Source: Acanthochlamys bracteata (lineage: Eukaryota; Streptophyta; Magnoliopsida; Pandanales; Velloziaceae). Taken from it: a stretch of 64,000 nt of DNA. A program made the position numbers and the translations under genes. Below, piece by piece: positions 13,610-24,558 of this stretch (position 1 is its first letter; every line of letters begins with the position of its first letter). The stretch is from NCBI GenBank assembly GCA_019914995.1, contig CM034132.1, positions 932,501 through 996,500 of the forward strand, in the 5' to 3' direction. Under the pieces are notes generated by a model, which was not told the origin of the DNA, did no database searches, and saw nothing but the letters and a program-made list of their open reading frames with translations.

Positions 13610-13825
13610 TTTGACATTAACTTTTCATAAACAATTTTTAATTTTTAATTTTATATTTAAATATATTCTTTATAATATCTAAAAATTAGAAGTATTAAAA
13701 AGTTTATATAATATTTTTATTTCTTATTTTTAAAGAAATAAATAAATTTTATTTTTAAAAATTAATATACTTTTTATTTAATTTGAAAATTTTATTTTAA
13801 AATTATTTTCAAACGTTTCATTTAA
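13610..13825 (-). repeat. AT-rich repeat, probable family C copy
   Basis: The reverse complement resembles 12312-12505 and 14988-15190 (for example AAAATAAAATTT followed by AAATAAAAATATTATATAAA). Ends are CCGTTTGACATT on the left and TTTTCAAACG on the right, giving a short inverted repeat CGTTTGA. No target duplication was resolved. Confidence 0.35.
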
Positions 13826-14987
13826 AATAAAAAATTTTAAGAGAGTGGAATACAAAAAGATTCCCACTAACTGAATTCTAATTTTACTGAAGTATTAGTA
13901 TTTAGTTGGTAATATCTATACCAGAAGGCTCGATTCGTTTTTTGACTTCTTTTTAACGATAAGGCAGTGATAGTTGGTTTGTTCAAAGAAAAAAAATGTA
14001 AATAAGGAATTAATAGGATTTGCGTAATTATAAATAGCTTCGAATTGTGACAAAAAATATTTTGGAAAATTTATTAACGAGATTTTTAGTTTAGAAATAA
14101 AATTATATGTAACACATTTTCATACGTAATTGTACTTTTTTTAATTTTAAAATAATTTGAATTTTAAAAAATATTCAACAATAACAAATAAATAAAGATG
14201 ATATAACTATTTATAAATAATCAAATATTTTTTAATCTTTTGACAGTAATTGTAATATAACTAAGTTATAATCATATGTTTTGAATTCAAATTTGAAGCA
14301 GTTTTGGCAGTGTTCCGAGAAATATTTATTAATCTTAATTATATATTTTTTAATTAATATTTTATAATATTTGATAAAATTAAATAAAAATTTAGATTAT
14401 AAATGATTTTATATCATAAGATTGAATTATTATTTTTTAATCAAAAATTTATTTTTAAAATAATACAATAATATCTGCTTTACAAAAATATTTTTAATTA
14501 AGACTTCTAAATTCCAGATTCCTACGCAAAAACAAATGAAAAGCTTGCAATATTTTTAACAGGCTTTTATGCTTAATTAATTAGAAACATATATTTTGAT
14601 TAGATTAATTTATTTATTCTTACATTGTGCCTCAGTTATTGTAGCAAAGCTTCTTCACAAATAACGAAAAATTCCAAGACATGTTACATACAAAATGAAT
14701 TAATTCAATTTCTCTCATTAATCTAATCTCCTCATTCCTGTCCATGTTCAGCGGAGTTGGTAGTTCACTGATCAATCTCATTAAGAATCTATCAGTCGAA
14801 TAAATTTTATTTTGAACAGAAAAATACAACTTGGATTTGTTTGCTCACGAGAGTAGGAAGGTATGCGAAATGAATTGCAGATAGTAGAAGTAGTTGGGCC
14901 GTATGAAAGAGAACCGTACTGCTAATAACACTGTTGTCGTACAGTGAGTTTGCTGCTGCAGCTGTTGTGCATAATATTTAGGATGCG

Positions 14988-15190
14988 TTAGAAATTATTT
15001 ATAAAATAAAATTTTTTTGAAATAAAAAAAATTTTTATTTTAAAAAAATAATAAAAATATATAATAAAAAAATTTTATTATATAAAATTTTTTTATACTT
15101 GTTAAATTTTTAAATAAATTTTTTAAATACATATAAAATATATATTAAAAAATTTAAAATATGAAATTTTTTTTTGAAGAAAAGCAAAAC
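14988..15190 (+). repeat. AT-rich repeat, family C copy 2
   Basis: Homologous by eye to 12312-12505 in the same orientation. Flanks carry GGATGCGTTAG on the left and AACAAACGCACACT on the right, which form a short inverted repeat around TGCGTT/AACGCA, consistent with a MITE. No ORF. Confidence 0.45.
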
Positions 15191-17161
15191 AAACGCACAC
15201 TTAAACAGCAACATTTCGGTTCATGATTTTCATCGTCTTCTTCTTCATTTTATATGACAAGAAAACTCTGAGAGCCTAGCGAACTGAATTCAAGTGCATG
15301 AAATACGAAACATTCGTGCCCAAGGGAGTTTGGCATTATATTTAACTCTATTTCAAAAATGATATTTTATATTATTTAATAATTTTTTATATATTTTTTA
15401 AAATTTATTTAAAATTTATATATTTAAAATTTTTTATAAAAAAACTTAATTTTAAAATATAATATAACTTTTTTATTTTTATAAATTTTATTTTAAAAAA
15501 GTTTTAAATGCTTTTTAAATTTTATTTGTTTATAAATTTGACTACTGTGAGCCCAGAACCCTCCCCGTTTATTTTCTAAAATACGACATTATATTTTAAA
15601 TATGTATTTAATTTAAGGTGCAATGTTTAATTGTAGCTCAATCTAAAATCAAATTATGCGTATACGAAACTACTGTAATTCCGTAAACATTTGTGATCGC
15701 TAAAATGAAATATTTTTTCAAATTATTTAAAATTCTTTAAAAACTAAATAAATATTTTAATTTATATAAAATAATAATATAATAAATATAAAAATTTTAT
15801 AATTGGAAATTTATTTATATATTTTTTTTTTTTAATATATACAAAAAGTTTTGAAAATAAATTTTTACAAAAAAATGAAAAAGTGAAGGAATTACGTAAT
15901 GATTGATTCTCTAATAATCATTATTTCTTCTAAATTAAAATAATAATTTAGCTTTTAATTATATATTATGTTATAATAAGAAAAATAATTCAGTGTGAAG
16001 GGGTTGAATTTGTATACGAATTATGAAAACAAGTGTACATATTATTAGCTACTAGAAACCCCTGCAGCAAGCCTATAACATTTCATAATTAAAATTTTAG
16101 AAACACACAAACAATAAAATGTAACTTAATCTATCTACTTCAATGACTCATTAAAGATTCTAAACCCAAATTGGAATACAAATCAAGGCTTTCAAATGTA
16201 TAATAATTGAGCTACGCAATCATGTTGCGTTATTATCCTAAAATAAATACAATTTGCATAGACATAATTGCAAGTTTACTCCTTGATAAACTTATTATAA
16301 TTAAATGATAATTAACTAATGGAGTAGATACTTGGTGTCTCACTAAACATTTCATTTCCTCTCTTAAATGATATTATTGCTCCATTATTTCCACCAAATA
16401 TTTTTATTTTGTCCTCTCAAAATAATAATAAACTAAAAATTGAAGTTGATGAAATGTAAAATGGGCCCAGAAAGATTTTGTCTTTAGTAATAATCATTCT
16501 TTATTATCATATGCGGTTGCATTATTAGCACCTGAGAAATATATAATAATAAGTGGAATCCTACAAGAAAACACCTGTATCTTCATGTATTAAGCAGATC
16601 TTCTAAGAACAGATTAGTGATAAGATGTTTTGGGAATGTTATCTTTTTGCTAATGTCAGCTGGTGATTATTCAACCAATATCCATCAAAACATTTTAGAT
16701 AAAGAAATGGTGTTAAGATATAACACAGCTTTCGTTTTGTTTAGTTTTCAGTTTGGTTGGATTTGTAGGATGTATTGACGACAACTACTTCCAAAACAAG
16801 CGCTTAGATTGAATTTGGGCTAGGACTTTAGGCCGTGAATGCGAATGTTCAGTTGGGTTTTTTCCAAAAATGGCAATCAGAGTAAGGCCCGTTAATGACG
16901 CCATTTACTTACTGCTGTAAAAATGTACGAATAAAGTGAAAGTTATAGATATATGAGTTCTGTTATAAGGATAATACCTAAGCACACATCTCGTGTCTTA
17001 CATTTATACCATAACTAATTTTAGTTGAGTTAGATTAAATTTGGTAATAAATTGTTACTTTTCTATAATGAATAATGTACCGATTGGAGTGGCAGCATAT
17101 TGAGCCGGTTAACAAGAGATATGGAGAAAACTTGTGCAACTTCTTTCATTCCAATACACTA

Positions 17162-18355
17162 TTAAGGTTTGTTAACATTTGAACAGTGCGCATCTTCACC
17201 TTCTAGTCCATCTGCATCAACTTCGGCAGTGCTGTCCACTTTAACGTTGCCAAGACTTCCCATTCTTCTTCCCTTGTAGAAATCTTTACCACCACCACCT
17301 GCACCATTTCCACCACGGTACACACAACCACCACCACCATTACCTCCACCAAAACCTGCTCCACCAGCGGTGCCACTGCCACCACCCGCTCCACCACCAT
17401 GAACGCTGCCGGTGCCAGCTGCAGCTCCAACATCTTCGAAACCATTACGGGAACCTCTACTAACTATTGCACCACCACTTACCCCTCCACCAGTGTAGTA
17501 GCTGCCAGCTCCACTACCTTTCGCATTACCTCCACCATGACCAGCTCCACCACCACCACTACCATTACCTCCGCCATGACCAGCTCCACCTCCTCCACCA
17601 TTACCACCGCCAGCTCCAGCACCGCTACCATTACCTCCACCATGACCAGCTCCAACACCACCACCATTACCACCGGCAGATCCACCGAAGCTACCATTAC
17701 CTCCACCGTGACCAGCTCCACCACTGCCACCATTGCCTCCACCAGAACCTGATCCACCACCACCTCCTCCGTCAATACCACCCCCTAAACCACCAGCACC
17801 TCCCCCGCCAACCCCGTGACCGCTGTCACCAGCTGTACCACTTCCACTGCCAGCTCCAGTGCCACCACCTAGAAAACCACTATGGCCGCCGCCGCCGCCT
17901 CCACCACCAGCTCCAGCTCCACCACTACTTCTTCCAATCCCAGCACCAGTACCGGTACCAGAACCAGCTCCACCACCACCTCCGCTTCTTATTCCACCAG
18001 CAGCAGCACCGCCGCCACCCCCGCCTAGTCCACCTGATCCTTTTGGTGGTGGAGGAGGTGCGCCAAAGGAATAACCCCAGCCCTTGCCGAAGTGGAAGCT
18101 CCACCCTTTACTTCCCCACCCTCCTCCACCTCCGCCACCACCATTCCACCCCCCTCCACCGCCACCACTCCAACCAGACCTCTTCCTAAAGAATAAGTCT
18201 GGCTCCTTCGGATTCTTATCATCGACATTTTTCCTCTCCTCTGCTATGATCCCTTCGCTAATTACACTATGCAACAAACAACATGTAACCATCAGCACAA
18301 GAACATATGCAGCAGTAGTAGTAGAACAACATCTAGCAGATTCACTGAAAACCAT
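17162..18355 (-). CDS. Secreted glycine-rich structural protein
   Basis: A single exon of 397 codons. Residues about 13-33 (AAYVLVLMVTCCLLHSVISE) form a signal peptide core. A short charged stretch follows (AEERKNVDDKNPKEPDLFFRKR), then about 270 residues dominated by Gly with Ala, Ser, Asn and His. The central part consists of degenerate tandem units of the type GAGHGGGNGSGGGG. The tail (about 40 residues after YKGRRMGSLGNV) is non-repetitive and acidic and ends in HCSNVNKP. There are few Tyr residues and no RNA-binding motif, which points to a class I cell-wall-type glycine-rich protein rather than a nuclear GRP. The long open frames on the opposite strand (for example 17467-18189) are by-products of the GGN-rich repeat. 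A TATA box lies about 75 bases upstream. Cell-wall location is inferred from the signal peptide and composition. Confidence 0.85.
   Translation of the reverse strand: MVFSESARCCSTTTAAYVLVLMVTCCLLHSVISEGIIAEERKNVDDKNPKEPDLFFRKRSGWSGGGGGGWNGGGGGGGGWGSKGWSFHFGKGWGYSFGAPPPPPKGSGGLGGGGGGAAAGGIRSGGGGGAGSGTGTGAGIGRSSGGAGAGGGGGGGGHSGFLGGGTGAGSGSGTAGDSGHGVGGGGAGGLGGGIDGGGGGGSGSGGGNGGSGGAGHGGGNGSFGGSAGGNGGGVGAGHGGGNGSGAGAGGGNGGGGGAGHGGGNGSGGGGAGHGGGNAKGSGAGSYYTGGGVSGGAIVSRGSRNGFEDVGAAAGTGSVHGGGAGGGSGTAGGAGFGGGNGGGGCVYRGGNGAGGGGKDFYKGRRMGSLGNVKVDSTAEVDADGLEGEDAHCSNVNKP
17480..17780 (-). repeat. Degenerate tandem repeat inside the glycine-rich CDS
   Basis: Imperfect units of roughly 40-50 bases, recognisable on the plus strand by CCATGACCAGCTCCACC, recur at least five times. 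They encode the GAGHGGGNGS-type protein repeat. Unit lengths vary by multiples of three, so the frame is preserved, which is consistent with repeat-driven length change under coding constraint. Confidence 0.75.
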
Positions 18356-18427
18356 TTTAGAGTAACGTAAGTAGTAGGTGCCGAAGTATTTCTTCGTTTT
18401 TCTATGCGTTATATGTAGAGATAGAAG

Positions 18428-18436
18428 TATTATATA
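18428..18436 (-). promoter_or_regulatory. TATA box of the glycine-rich gene
   Basis: The minus strand reads TATATAATA here, about 75 bases upstream of the start codon at 18355. That leaves room for a leader of about 40-45 bases. Position and sequence fit a core promoter. Confidence 0.5.
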
Positions 18437-18439
18437 GGC

Positions 18440-19690
18440 ATATAAGTGGGCAGAGAATTATTTCTGGTTTACGTAGTTATTGAACTCGAAGGGAGCTGAT
18501 AACTTTCTGGTAGTAGATGCACCGCTGCTTTCTAGCAAATTCTGCAAGTTCTATGTGAACGCTTTTAATTTTGAGAATTTTTTTGATCTTCTCGCACTTG
18601 TGCTTTTATATGTATTTGGATTTCACCGTTTGGAACGTGAATAGCAGTTAATGATTCCTAGTTCCTTTAACTATACGCTTCTTTGAGTAGCAAGCGCCTC
18701 ATATGTACAATATATTTGTCGTGAAGATAAATGAAATGTAAAGCCATATGGAGAGAAACGAGTATTTAAAATCTACCCTTAAATAAACAAAAAAAAAGCG
18801 TTATGGTTTTACTGTACTATTACCTTTCATATGTAGGTTGCAATGAAATAGGTTATAAGAAGCTGAAAGCAAAATCTGAGTTAACAAAAGATAAATTCCA
18901 ACTACTGCAATATTATCTATCATCTGTGGCCAAGGAAATTTATTCAAATAAAATTTTATCAAAATTTAGAAGTATAGAATGAGTTTAAGTTACAATTTGA
19001 ACGTGTTTTAATTACATAAAATTGAATTTATTCAAAGTAAGTTTTTTTAAAATAAAAAATAGCGAAAACTGGAGACAATAGAGTTCAGACTTATAATTAA
19101 AATACGTACAATTAAAAATTTAAATTTTAATATAAAAATCAAAATTAAATATGATAATTAAAATACGCCTGTGCTTTAGAATTTTTGAAAAAAATAGAAT
19201 AAAAATGGTTCATTTTCTAAAGTTGTTCCCGTATATATTTCCTAGGACCAATTTATTACAGCCCAGATTATTCGTTATAATAGCGTGTTTATCAATATCT
19301 CAAACTAATTTTTTAAATTCACTTTCAATATAAAATACATACAAAAATTAAAATAAAAAATTTTTTAATAAATTTTTTAAAAATATAATTTTAAAACTTA
19401 CTATAAATATTAAATTAATATATAATTTTATTTTTTATTAAATATTTTTAATTTTTAATTTTATTTTTTAAATTAATTTTCAAAAAAATTATTTTTCCCA
19501 CTTTATCTACGTAAACACGCCCATGTCCAGAACATACGTCGGCCCAGCTTCATCAAGTCTGCAATTCTGCATATTTTAAACAAATCGTTTCGGTCCGTGG
19601 AGCCTACAGTCCGTACCATAAATAGCACACTGTTCTTCTGTCCACACTCAATTTCTGCTCATTTTCTCTGTTCGATCAATCATAGAGAGA
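18440..19690. other. Intergenic region between divergent genes
   Basis: It separates the minus-strand glycine-rich gene from the plus-strand coiled-coil gene. It holds one MITE-like copy (19283-19520) and otherwise unremarkable AT-rich sequence. The final 150 bases before 19692 are GC-richer and pyrimidine-rich and probably contain the promoter and leader of the following gene. Confidence 0.5.
19283..19520 (-). repeat. AT-rich MITE-like element, family B copy 2
   Basis: Inverted homologue of 229-473. The ends form an inverted repeat: GCGTGTTTA at the left, TAAACACGC at the right. The internal sequence is A/T only over most of its length, with the same core as copy 1. No ORF. A target-site duplication is not obvious. 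The inverted ends and dispersed occurrence indicate a DNA-transposon-derived MITE. Confidence 0.65.
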
Positions 19691-19691
19691 G

Positions 19692-21793
19692 ATGGAACGA
19701 ACCAATGCCATTCATCTGGCTAGATCTCCGGCGAAAGAAACCCTAGCTCCAATCTCTGTCTCAGATTCTCAGATCTCCGCTCTCCTCCTCGGTGAGTTTT
19801 AGTTCGACAATCGAACACTTAGTGTTGATTTCTTCTGAAGTAGTCTCATTGATCTCGGTGTTATTCAATAGCTCGTTCGTATATTTACTAATCCGTGTTC
19901 ATCTCGAATTAATTTGATATCTCGCGAATTTCTAGTGAATTAATATGATATCTCCGCTCCCCTCTTCTCGTGTTGATTTATCTCGTCGCCCTCTCTACTG
20001 AAAATCTTCTGAACTCGTTGTTTTCTCGAGTTAACTCGTTCGTATATCTTGATTTCTTTGATTTTTATGATCAAAGCATTCGGTGATACGCTGCCTTTTC
20101 AGAAACCAAATCCAAAGCTGTATGATCTTGTTCCTAGTTGGAAGGCCTCGCCGATGTTTCTGTGAAGCTTTTAGGAGTTAGTCGCAAGTACATCTGTATA
20201 GATTGAGATAGTACTGTTAATCTCAAATATCTTTGCTCTGGTTTTCTGAATCTGTGTCGATATTATTCCTCAACTTTGTGACAACTACTAATCTATCATC
20301 CTCAGTGTGAAATACCTGAAATCGTTCAGATTAGATCTATATGCCTTTGAATCTTATCCCCTTCTGATTTTCCTTGGAGTGGAAATGGAAGTCCTGTATG
20401 TAAATGGTGGCGTGTTGTGATTCCATTGTGCAATTTGAAGGAGCTTTGATTCAGTGAGTACTAGTCCAGATTTTAGATTGAAGCTATCTGATGTACTGAA
20501 GGATACTGCCACAAATCTGACTTGCCAACTGTGAAAATTTTGGTCAGAGTGTGAAGTTCCTGAGACAATTGTTTCTTGATATGAATAATTATAAACTTTG
20601 TCTAGTGTCTGGTTTGTTCGTAAAACACCAGCAAATATGAATGCTAGGATTTGTGTAGACCTCAAGAACCACTTCTGGTTGCATCCTCAGTAAAAATACT
20701 TATATGTTGGTGAGTCTAACAAGTGTTTGATTGGAATTAGAGCTAGAGAATACGCACACTTTTTCATTCTAACCTTTGGAATAAGTTTTCTTTACTGTTC
20801 ATCCTTTCTTATATGAATTTGAAGTTCCTGGATATGTTGAAAAAAATGTAGCTTATGAACGACTTAAAATGTGATTGTTTGTAAACTATAGCAGATTCTG
20901 TAATTCTTTTCTGGATCTGTGGTAACTTTCTAAGTTATAGTGCAACATGTTGTGTAGCTTCGTTATTTTCTGGGAAATTACCTTTATCAATTATTGCAAA
21001 CTGTTTGATTCCATATGTTTAGCTTTTGGACAAACTCTTGATTTGTGCATATTGTTTTATAACCAAAATGTAAAGAGTATGAATCTCTAAATTTTTTGTA
21101 AGTACTGAAGTCTATGTTAAGCAAAAAGTTTTAGGTGCCATCATTCTACTACTATGAGTTCTTATTTTCTTCTTAAATCTGTGAAGGTAACCATTGTTTG
21201 CTGGAAAGTTGTAGCAACATGGTGAAATTGTTATGCATATTCTCAAAAGTGTATAATGTATATCTGCTGCTCGTTTGAAACTTACCTAAAGTTGTCGTTG
21301 GCAGATATATCACAGCAATTGGACATGGGTATGCAGAATTTGCTGAAGAAGACCAGGTGACTTTCTTCAGCAAATGGCTTGCTTGCAGTCATTCTAACAC
21401 TTTTACGGGCATTTTATATCTGCGAACTTAATTACAAAAGTTCTTGTTGTACTTAAGTCAGAGAATAATTAACCATAATGCCTGATGTGTCATTAGTGGT
21501 CATCAGTCTTGAATTTTAGCGTTGCGTTTAATTTGGTTCTCTCTTCCTGTAATTTGATGAGGTTGTATTGCTTGTTTCTATTTATGCTTTTATCTGACTA
21601 TTATGCCAGCTAAATAGCAAAACTTTGGACTTGCAGTGAAATTGAGCAAAGTGCTAATGAAATTGTCGAAGAGATAGACAGATGCAAGGAATCTGCCACA
21701 GAGACGAGTAAGGTTTTGCAGGAGGAAAAGGAAAGGTTTCAAAAGCTAGCCATTTCTGTGATAGAGATGCTGAACGGTGGTGCCTTCAATTGA
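19692..21793 (+). CDS. Small coiled-coil protein of unknown function
   Basis: Three exons (19692-19791, 21305-21356, 21637-21793) with canonical GT-AG introns join to 102 codons. The protein begins MERTNAIHLARSPAKETLAP, continues through VSDSQISALLLDISQQLDMG, and its C-terminal half is a predicted coiled coil (EIEQSANEIVEEIDRCKESA and onward). There is no signal peptide or membrane segment. The length, exon phasing and amphipathic helix suggest a genuine conserved plant gene, possibly a subunit of a small coiled-coil assembly, but I do not recognise a named family. No single ORF covers it because exon 2 is only 52 bases. The first intron is long (1.5 kb) and holds nothing recognisable. A leader rich in CT precedes the ATG. 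Confidence 0.75.
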
Positions 21794-22724
21794 GAGTACC
21801 ATGGTATACTGAATTTTTCTGAGTATATAATAGTTGTTTCACGGTTGTCTATAGACTGTACATATGACTTGCTGCTAGAATAGAGGTATTGACTCTACCA
21901 ATTTCAGACGCGGTGATGGGAAGACATTAAGTAGACGAGTCTAAAACGCTCGGATCGCCTTTTCCTTGTAGTACTTGCCCAAAAACTGGCCGTCTGAAAC
22001 ATTGGGTCATAGCCAATGTGATCTGAGTCTAGAGGATGTATTCTTGTGCAGTTTATTCAACAAGTGTTGCTGGAGATATTTCTAGATAAGGTGTTACAAA
22101 CTTGATATATACTAAGAATGTTAAGTTTCTAGGAGGCGAACAGGGTGAGTAAATTTTTTTGAACTTTGTGCTTCTTAAAAGGTCCAGACCAGTGGTAGCA
22201 ATTACAAAAGAACCGGGCTTCTGAAATGTTCCAGCCTAGTGGTAGAGCAATTACAAGGGATTCCACCTTCGCTCTTATCAGATCATAGCCAACGCTGCAA
22301 TCAATTACACAGCAGTGATAAAGTGATTATTACTGTTGTTTAGTTCAAGCAGAACCCCGAGCCTCGCAACTGTCCACACATAAGAAGAAAGCAGAAGAAG
22401 AGAAGTTTTTCAATAGCTTCCCAATAAAATCAACCAGAATACGGATATTTTTACTATGAAATCTTCTACCATTGCTTACTAATTTATTTATACTAATAAT
22501 ATTTACACATATTACATTTATGTTTTTGGGGCGAGAGACTTGTGCGCATCAAATTTGAACAAAACTCGACACACCTCACCCTACACCCTACATATCAACA
22601 ATTAAAATCACAAGAACATCAAACTCCAACAACCGTTTGAAAATATCCATCGTAAATTAACAGGAATTCAATTGCAGAGCACCACCAGATGATAATTATC
22701 GCAGAACAGATAGAAAGGAAGGAA
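21794..22724. other. Convergent 3' flanks, no gene seen
   Basis: The region between the stop of the coiled-coil gene (plus) and the stop of MBF1c (minus) presumably holds both 3' UTRs. No exon, repeat or structured RNA was recognised. Confidence 0.5.
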
Positions 22725-23177
22725 TCAGTGATTGGAGGCAATCTTTCCACGGAGCTTGACACCAAGCACGCGCTCCATTTTCGCAAGCACAGCCTGATTT
22801 GGCACCGCCTTCCCGCTCTCGTACTCTTGCACAACCTGCGGTCGTTCATTGATCTGCTTGGCGAGGTCAGCCTGACTCATCTTCTTCGCCAGCCGAGCCT
22901 TCTGAATCGCCGCGCGGACTTCAGGAGTGACCCGATCCAACGAAGCAGGCTCCGTGCTTTCATCAAGCTTGCGCGCGTAAACCACCGGCGCAGCTGCAGA
23001 ATTATTCTTCTTGTTTGACGCAGCGTCGTGCTTCTTAATCGTCTCCACTGCAGCTCCAGCACGGATAGCCGCGTTCACCGCCTTAGGGTCCTTCGTTTCC
23101 GCCGCCTTCGGCCGGCGCCGGTTAACAACAACCGGCTCCCAGTCTTGCGTTATCGGCCCAAAACCCCTGCTCGGCAT
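22725..23177 (-). CDS. MBF1C: Multiprotein-bridging factor 1c (heat-stress coactivator)
   Basis: Single exon, 150 codons. Residues 1-75 form the MBF1 N-terminal domain (MPSRGFGPITQDWEPVVVNR and DPKAVNAAIRAGAAVETIKK). Residues about 85-145 form the Cro/C1-type helix-turn-helix (KKMSQADLAKQINERPQVVQ, EYESGKAVPNQAVLAKMERV) ending in LGVKLRGK. The MPSR start, single exon and DRVTPEVRAAIQKARL linker match the plant MBF1c branch rather than MBF1a/b, which begin MAGIGP and have introns. MBF1c bridges transcription factors and TBP and is a known heat-inducible thermotolerance regulator in Arabidopsis. The open frame extends 19 codons further upstream, but the Met at 23177 fits the family start. A TATA box and heat-shock element lie just upstream (listed separately). 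Confidence 0.95.
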   Translation of the reverse strand: MPSRGFGPITQDWEPVVVNRRRPKAAETKDPKAVNAAIRAGAAVETIKKHDAASNKKNNSAAAPVVYARKLDESTEPASLDRVTPEVRAAIQKARLAKKMSQADLAKQINERPQVVQEYESGKAVPNQAVLAKMERVLGVKLRGKIASNH

Positions 23178-23276
23178 TGTTGACCAAACTCCGCAATCAC
23201 CAGATGGATCAAGTAAAAGAAACGACGAACACAATCCACAATAACGAATTGTTGAGGAAATGCGAAGAGGGTAGAC

Positions 23277-23284
23277 TTATATAG
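23277..23284 (-). promoter_or_regulatory. TATA box of MBF1c
   Basis: The minus strand reads CTATATAA, 100 bases upstream of the MBF1c start. This predicts transcription initiating near 23250 and a leader of about 70 bases. Confidence 0.6.
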
Positions 23285-23297
23285 ACATGGGTAATCT

Positions 23298-23320
23298 GGA
23301 ATGTTCTTGGCTGTTCAAGG
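23298..23320 (-). promoter_or_regulatory. Heat-shock element upstream of MBF1c
   Basis: On the plus strand the motif is GAA (23299-23301), two bases, TTC (23304-23306), a degraded GGC unit, then TTC (23314-23316). All units fall on the five-base register required for heat-shock factor trimers. Three units are perfect and the neighbouring ones keep the key G. It ends 14 bases upstream of the TATA box. MBF1c is an established heat-induced gene, which supports function. Confidence 0.65.
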
Positions 23321-23329
23321 CTTTGGGAT

Positions 23330-24558
23330 TCGATTTTTTGCAAATCAAAACCGAGAAACATCTAAATTAGCGACGAACGCACTCAGCTAAGAGATCAAAA
23401 TTAGATGGCGAGGTCAGTATTGTCATTTGTGGGAAAAGTGGTCTTGATTATGTGATTCGAAAATAGAGGCACGTTCCTGCAAATGTTGATTTTATTTTCC
23501 TATGCCGGTATCTGGAAGATTCCGTGTTATTTATCTTTTCCCGGAGAATTGCGGTTTGTTTCTGGAGATCCTAGCCGTATTTTCTGGGATGAGAGATCTC
23601 ACGGCTAATAATGGAAAAGATGAAACTTGGATATCAAGGAGTCGGGGGACATTTGACTTCAACTTATCAAACAGTTTTTATATTTTCAGTATTTTTATAA
23701 CCAATTTATAAATTCTTTTTTAAAAATTTAAATAATATTAAAATCATATTATATAACTTTAACATAATTATAATTTTATTAAAAATCAACTTTTAAAAAA
23801 TGTTTAAATTATTTTTATTGTTCACTACCAAAGGTTCTCTTAGGAATGTTCATTTTGATATAAACTATTTTTAAAAGGTGAATAAAAAGTAAAAACTCAA
23901 AAATTAAAACATTTTTAAAAAACAAATTTATATTATTTATATTAAAGTAATTTTAAGTAAAATTTTTAAAAATAATTTTAAATTCGGAAAATATGAGTTT
24001 GGTAGTTGGTAAACGAGCCCTTTAATCACCTAACTAGTCCAATCTTATTACGGACTCGCTATCCTCAAAATATTGATGAAGTTCCAGGAGAGAGACCCAT
24101 TGACAAGTTCAAGACGCGAAGACCCTGCTATCTGAATTTATTTTAATCAAACTTTACTTTTTACGATACTCATATTAAACACCTACTTAGCCAAGAAGAT
24201 GCAATATACGAGACACTCGAAGCAGTCAATTTATGAACAACGCAGAAGATCTTCATGAAATAATTTTGGTGAGGATGCAAGTAATGATATCATTTCGTCA
24301 TATACAGGAAAATCGAGTTCCTGTGTCTCAACCAAAATTTCAGAGCAATCCCTTACAGCTAACCACCGCTTCTACAACGCTAGTGAAAAATATTCACCGG
24401 AGTTTAGTTTGGGTCACACCTTAGAGTAGTAAATACCACAAGACAATGATCCTATAATTCATTTTACTGAGAATCTCAACGTATCCTTGGAACTAGCAAA
24501 ACTAAATTGACTAACCCAAGCTCATGCTCAAATAAGATGGGAGCTCACTTGTACTATC
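23330..24558. other. Intergenic between MBF1c and HSP70-14/15
   Basis: MBF1c promoter-side sequence followed by AT-rich sequence. A block at about 23.84-24.02 kb, ending in GGTAAACGAGCCC on the plus strand, looks like a decayed inverted-repeat element but is not well bounded. No exon seen. The part nearest 24558 is probably the chaperone 3' UTR. Confidence 0.4.

Larger units (their letters stand above)
10250..17160. other. Long gene-free AT-rich intergenic region
   Basis: About 6.9 kb without a recognisable gene. Blocks of nearly pure A/T (around 10.92-11.28, 11.91-12.17, 12.31-12.51, 13.61-13.83, 14.16-14.47, 14.99-15.19, 15.35-15.54 and 15.71-15.87 kb) alternate with moderately GC-rich single-copy stretches (11.3-11.7, 13.05-13.6 kb). 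The best-supported AT blocks are listed as MITE-like elements. Small ORFs here are short and unlike known proteins. Confidence 0.6.

Noticed and set aside
17399-18189. Long plus-strand ORFs (117, 240, 93 codons) over the glycine-rich gene
   Set aside because: Antisense by-products of the GGN repeat. The minus-strand frame has a signal peptide, a unique tail and a TATA box.
21555-21605. Possible C/D-box snoRNA (TGATGA...CTGA) in an intron of the coiled-coil gene
   Set aside because: No terminal stem, and the boxes are too close together for a normal guide RNA.
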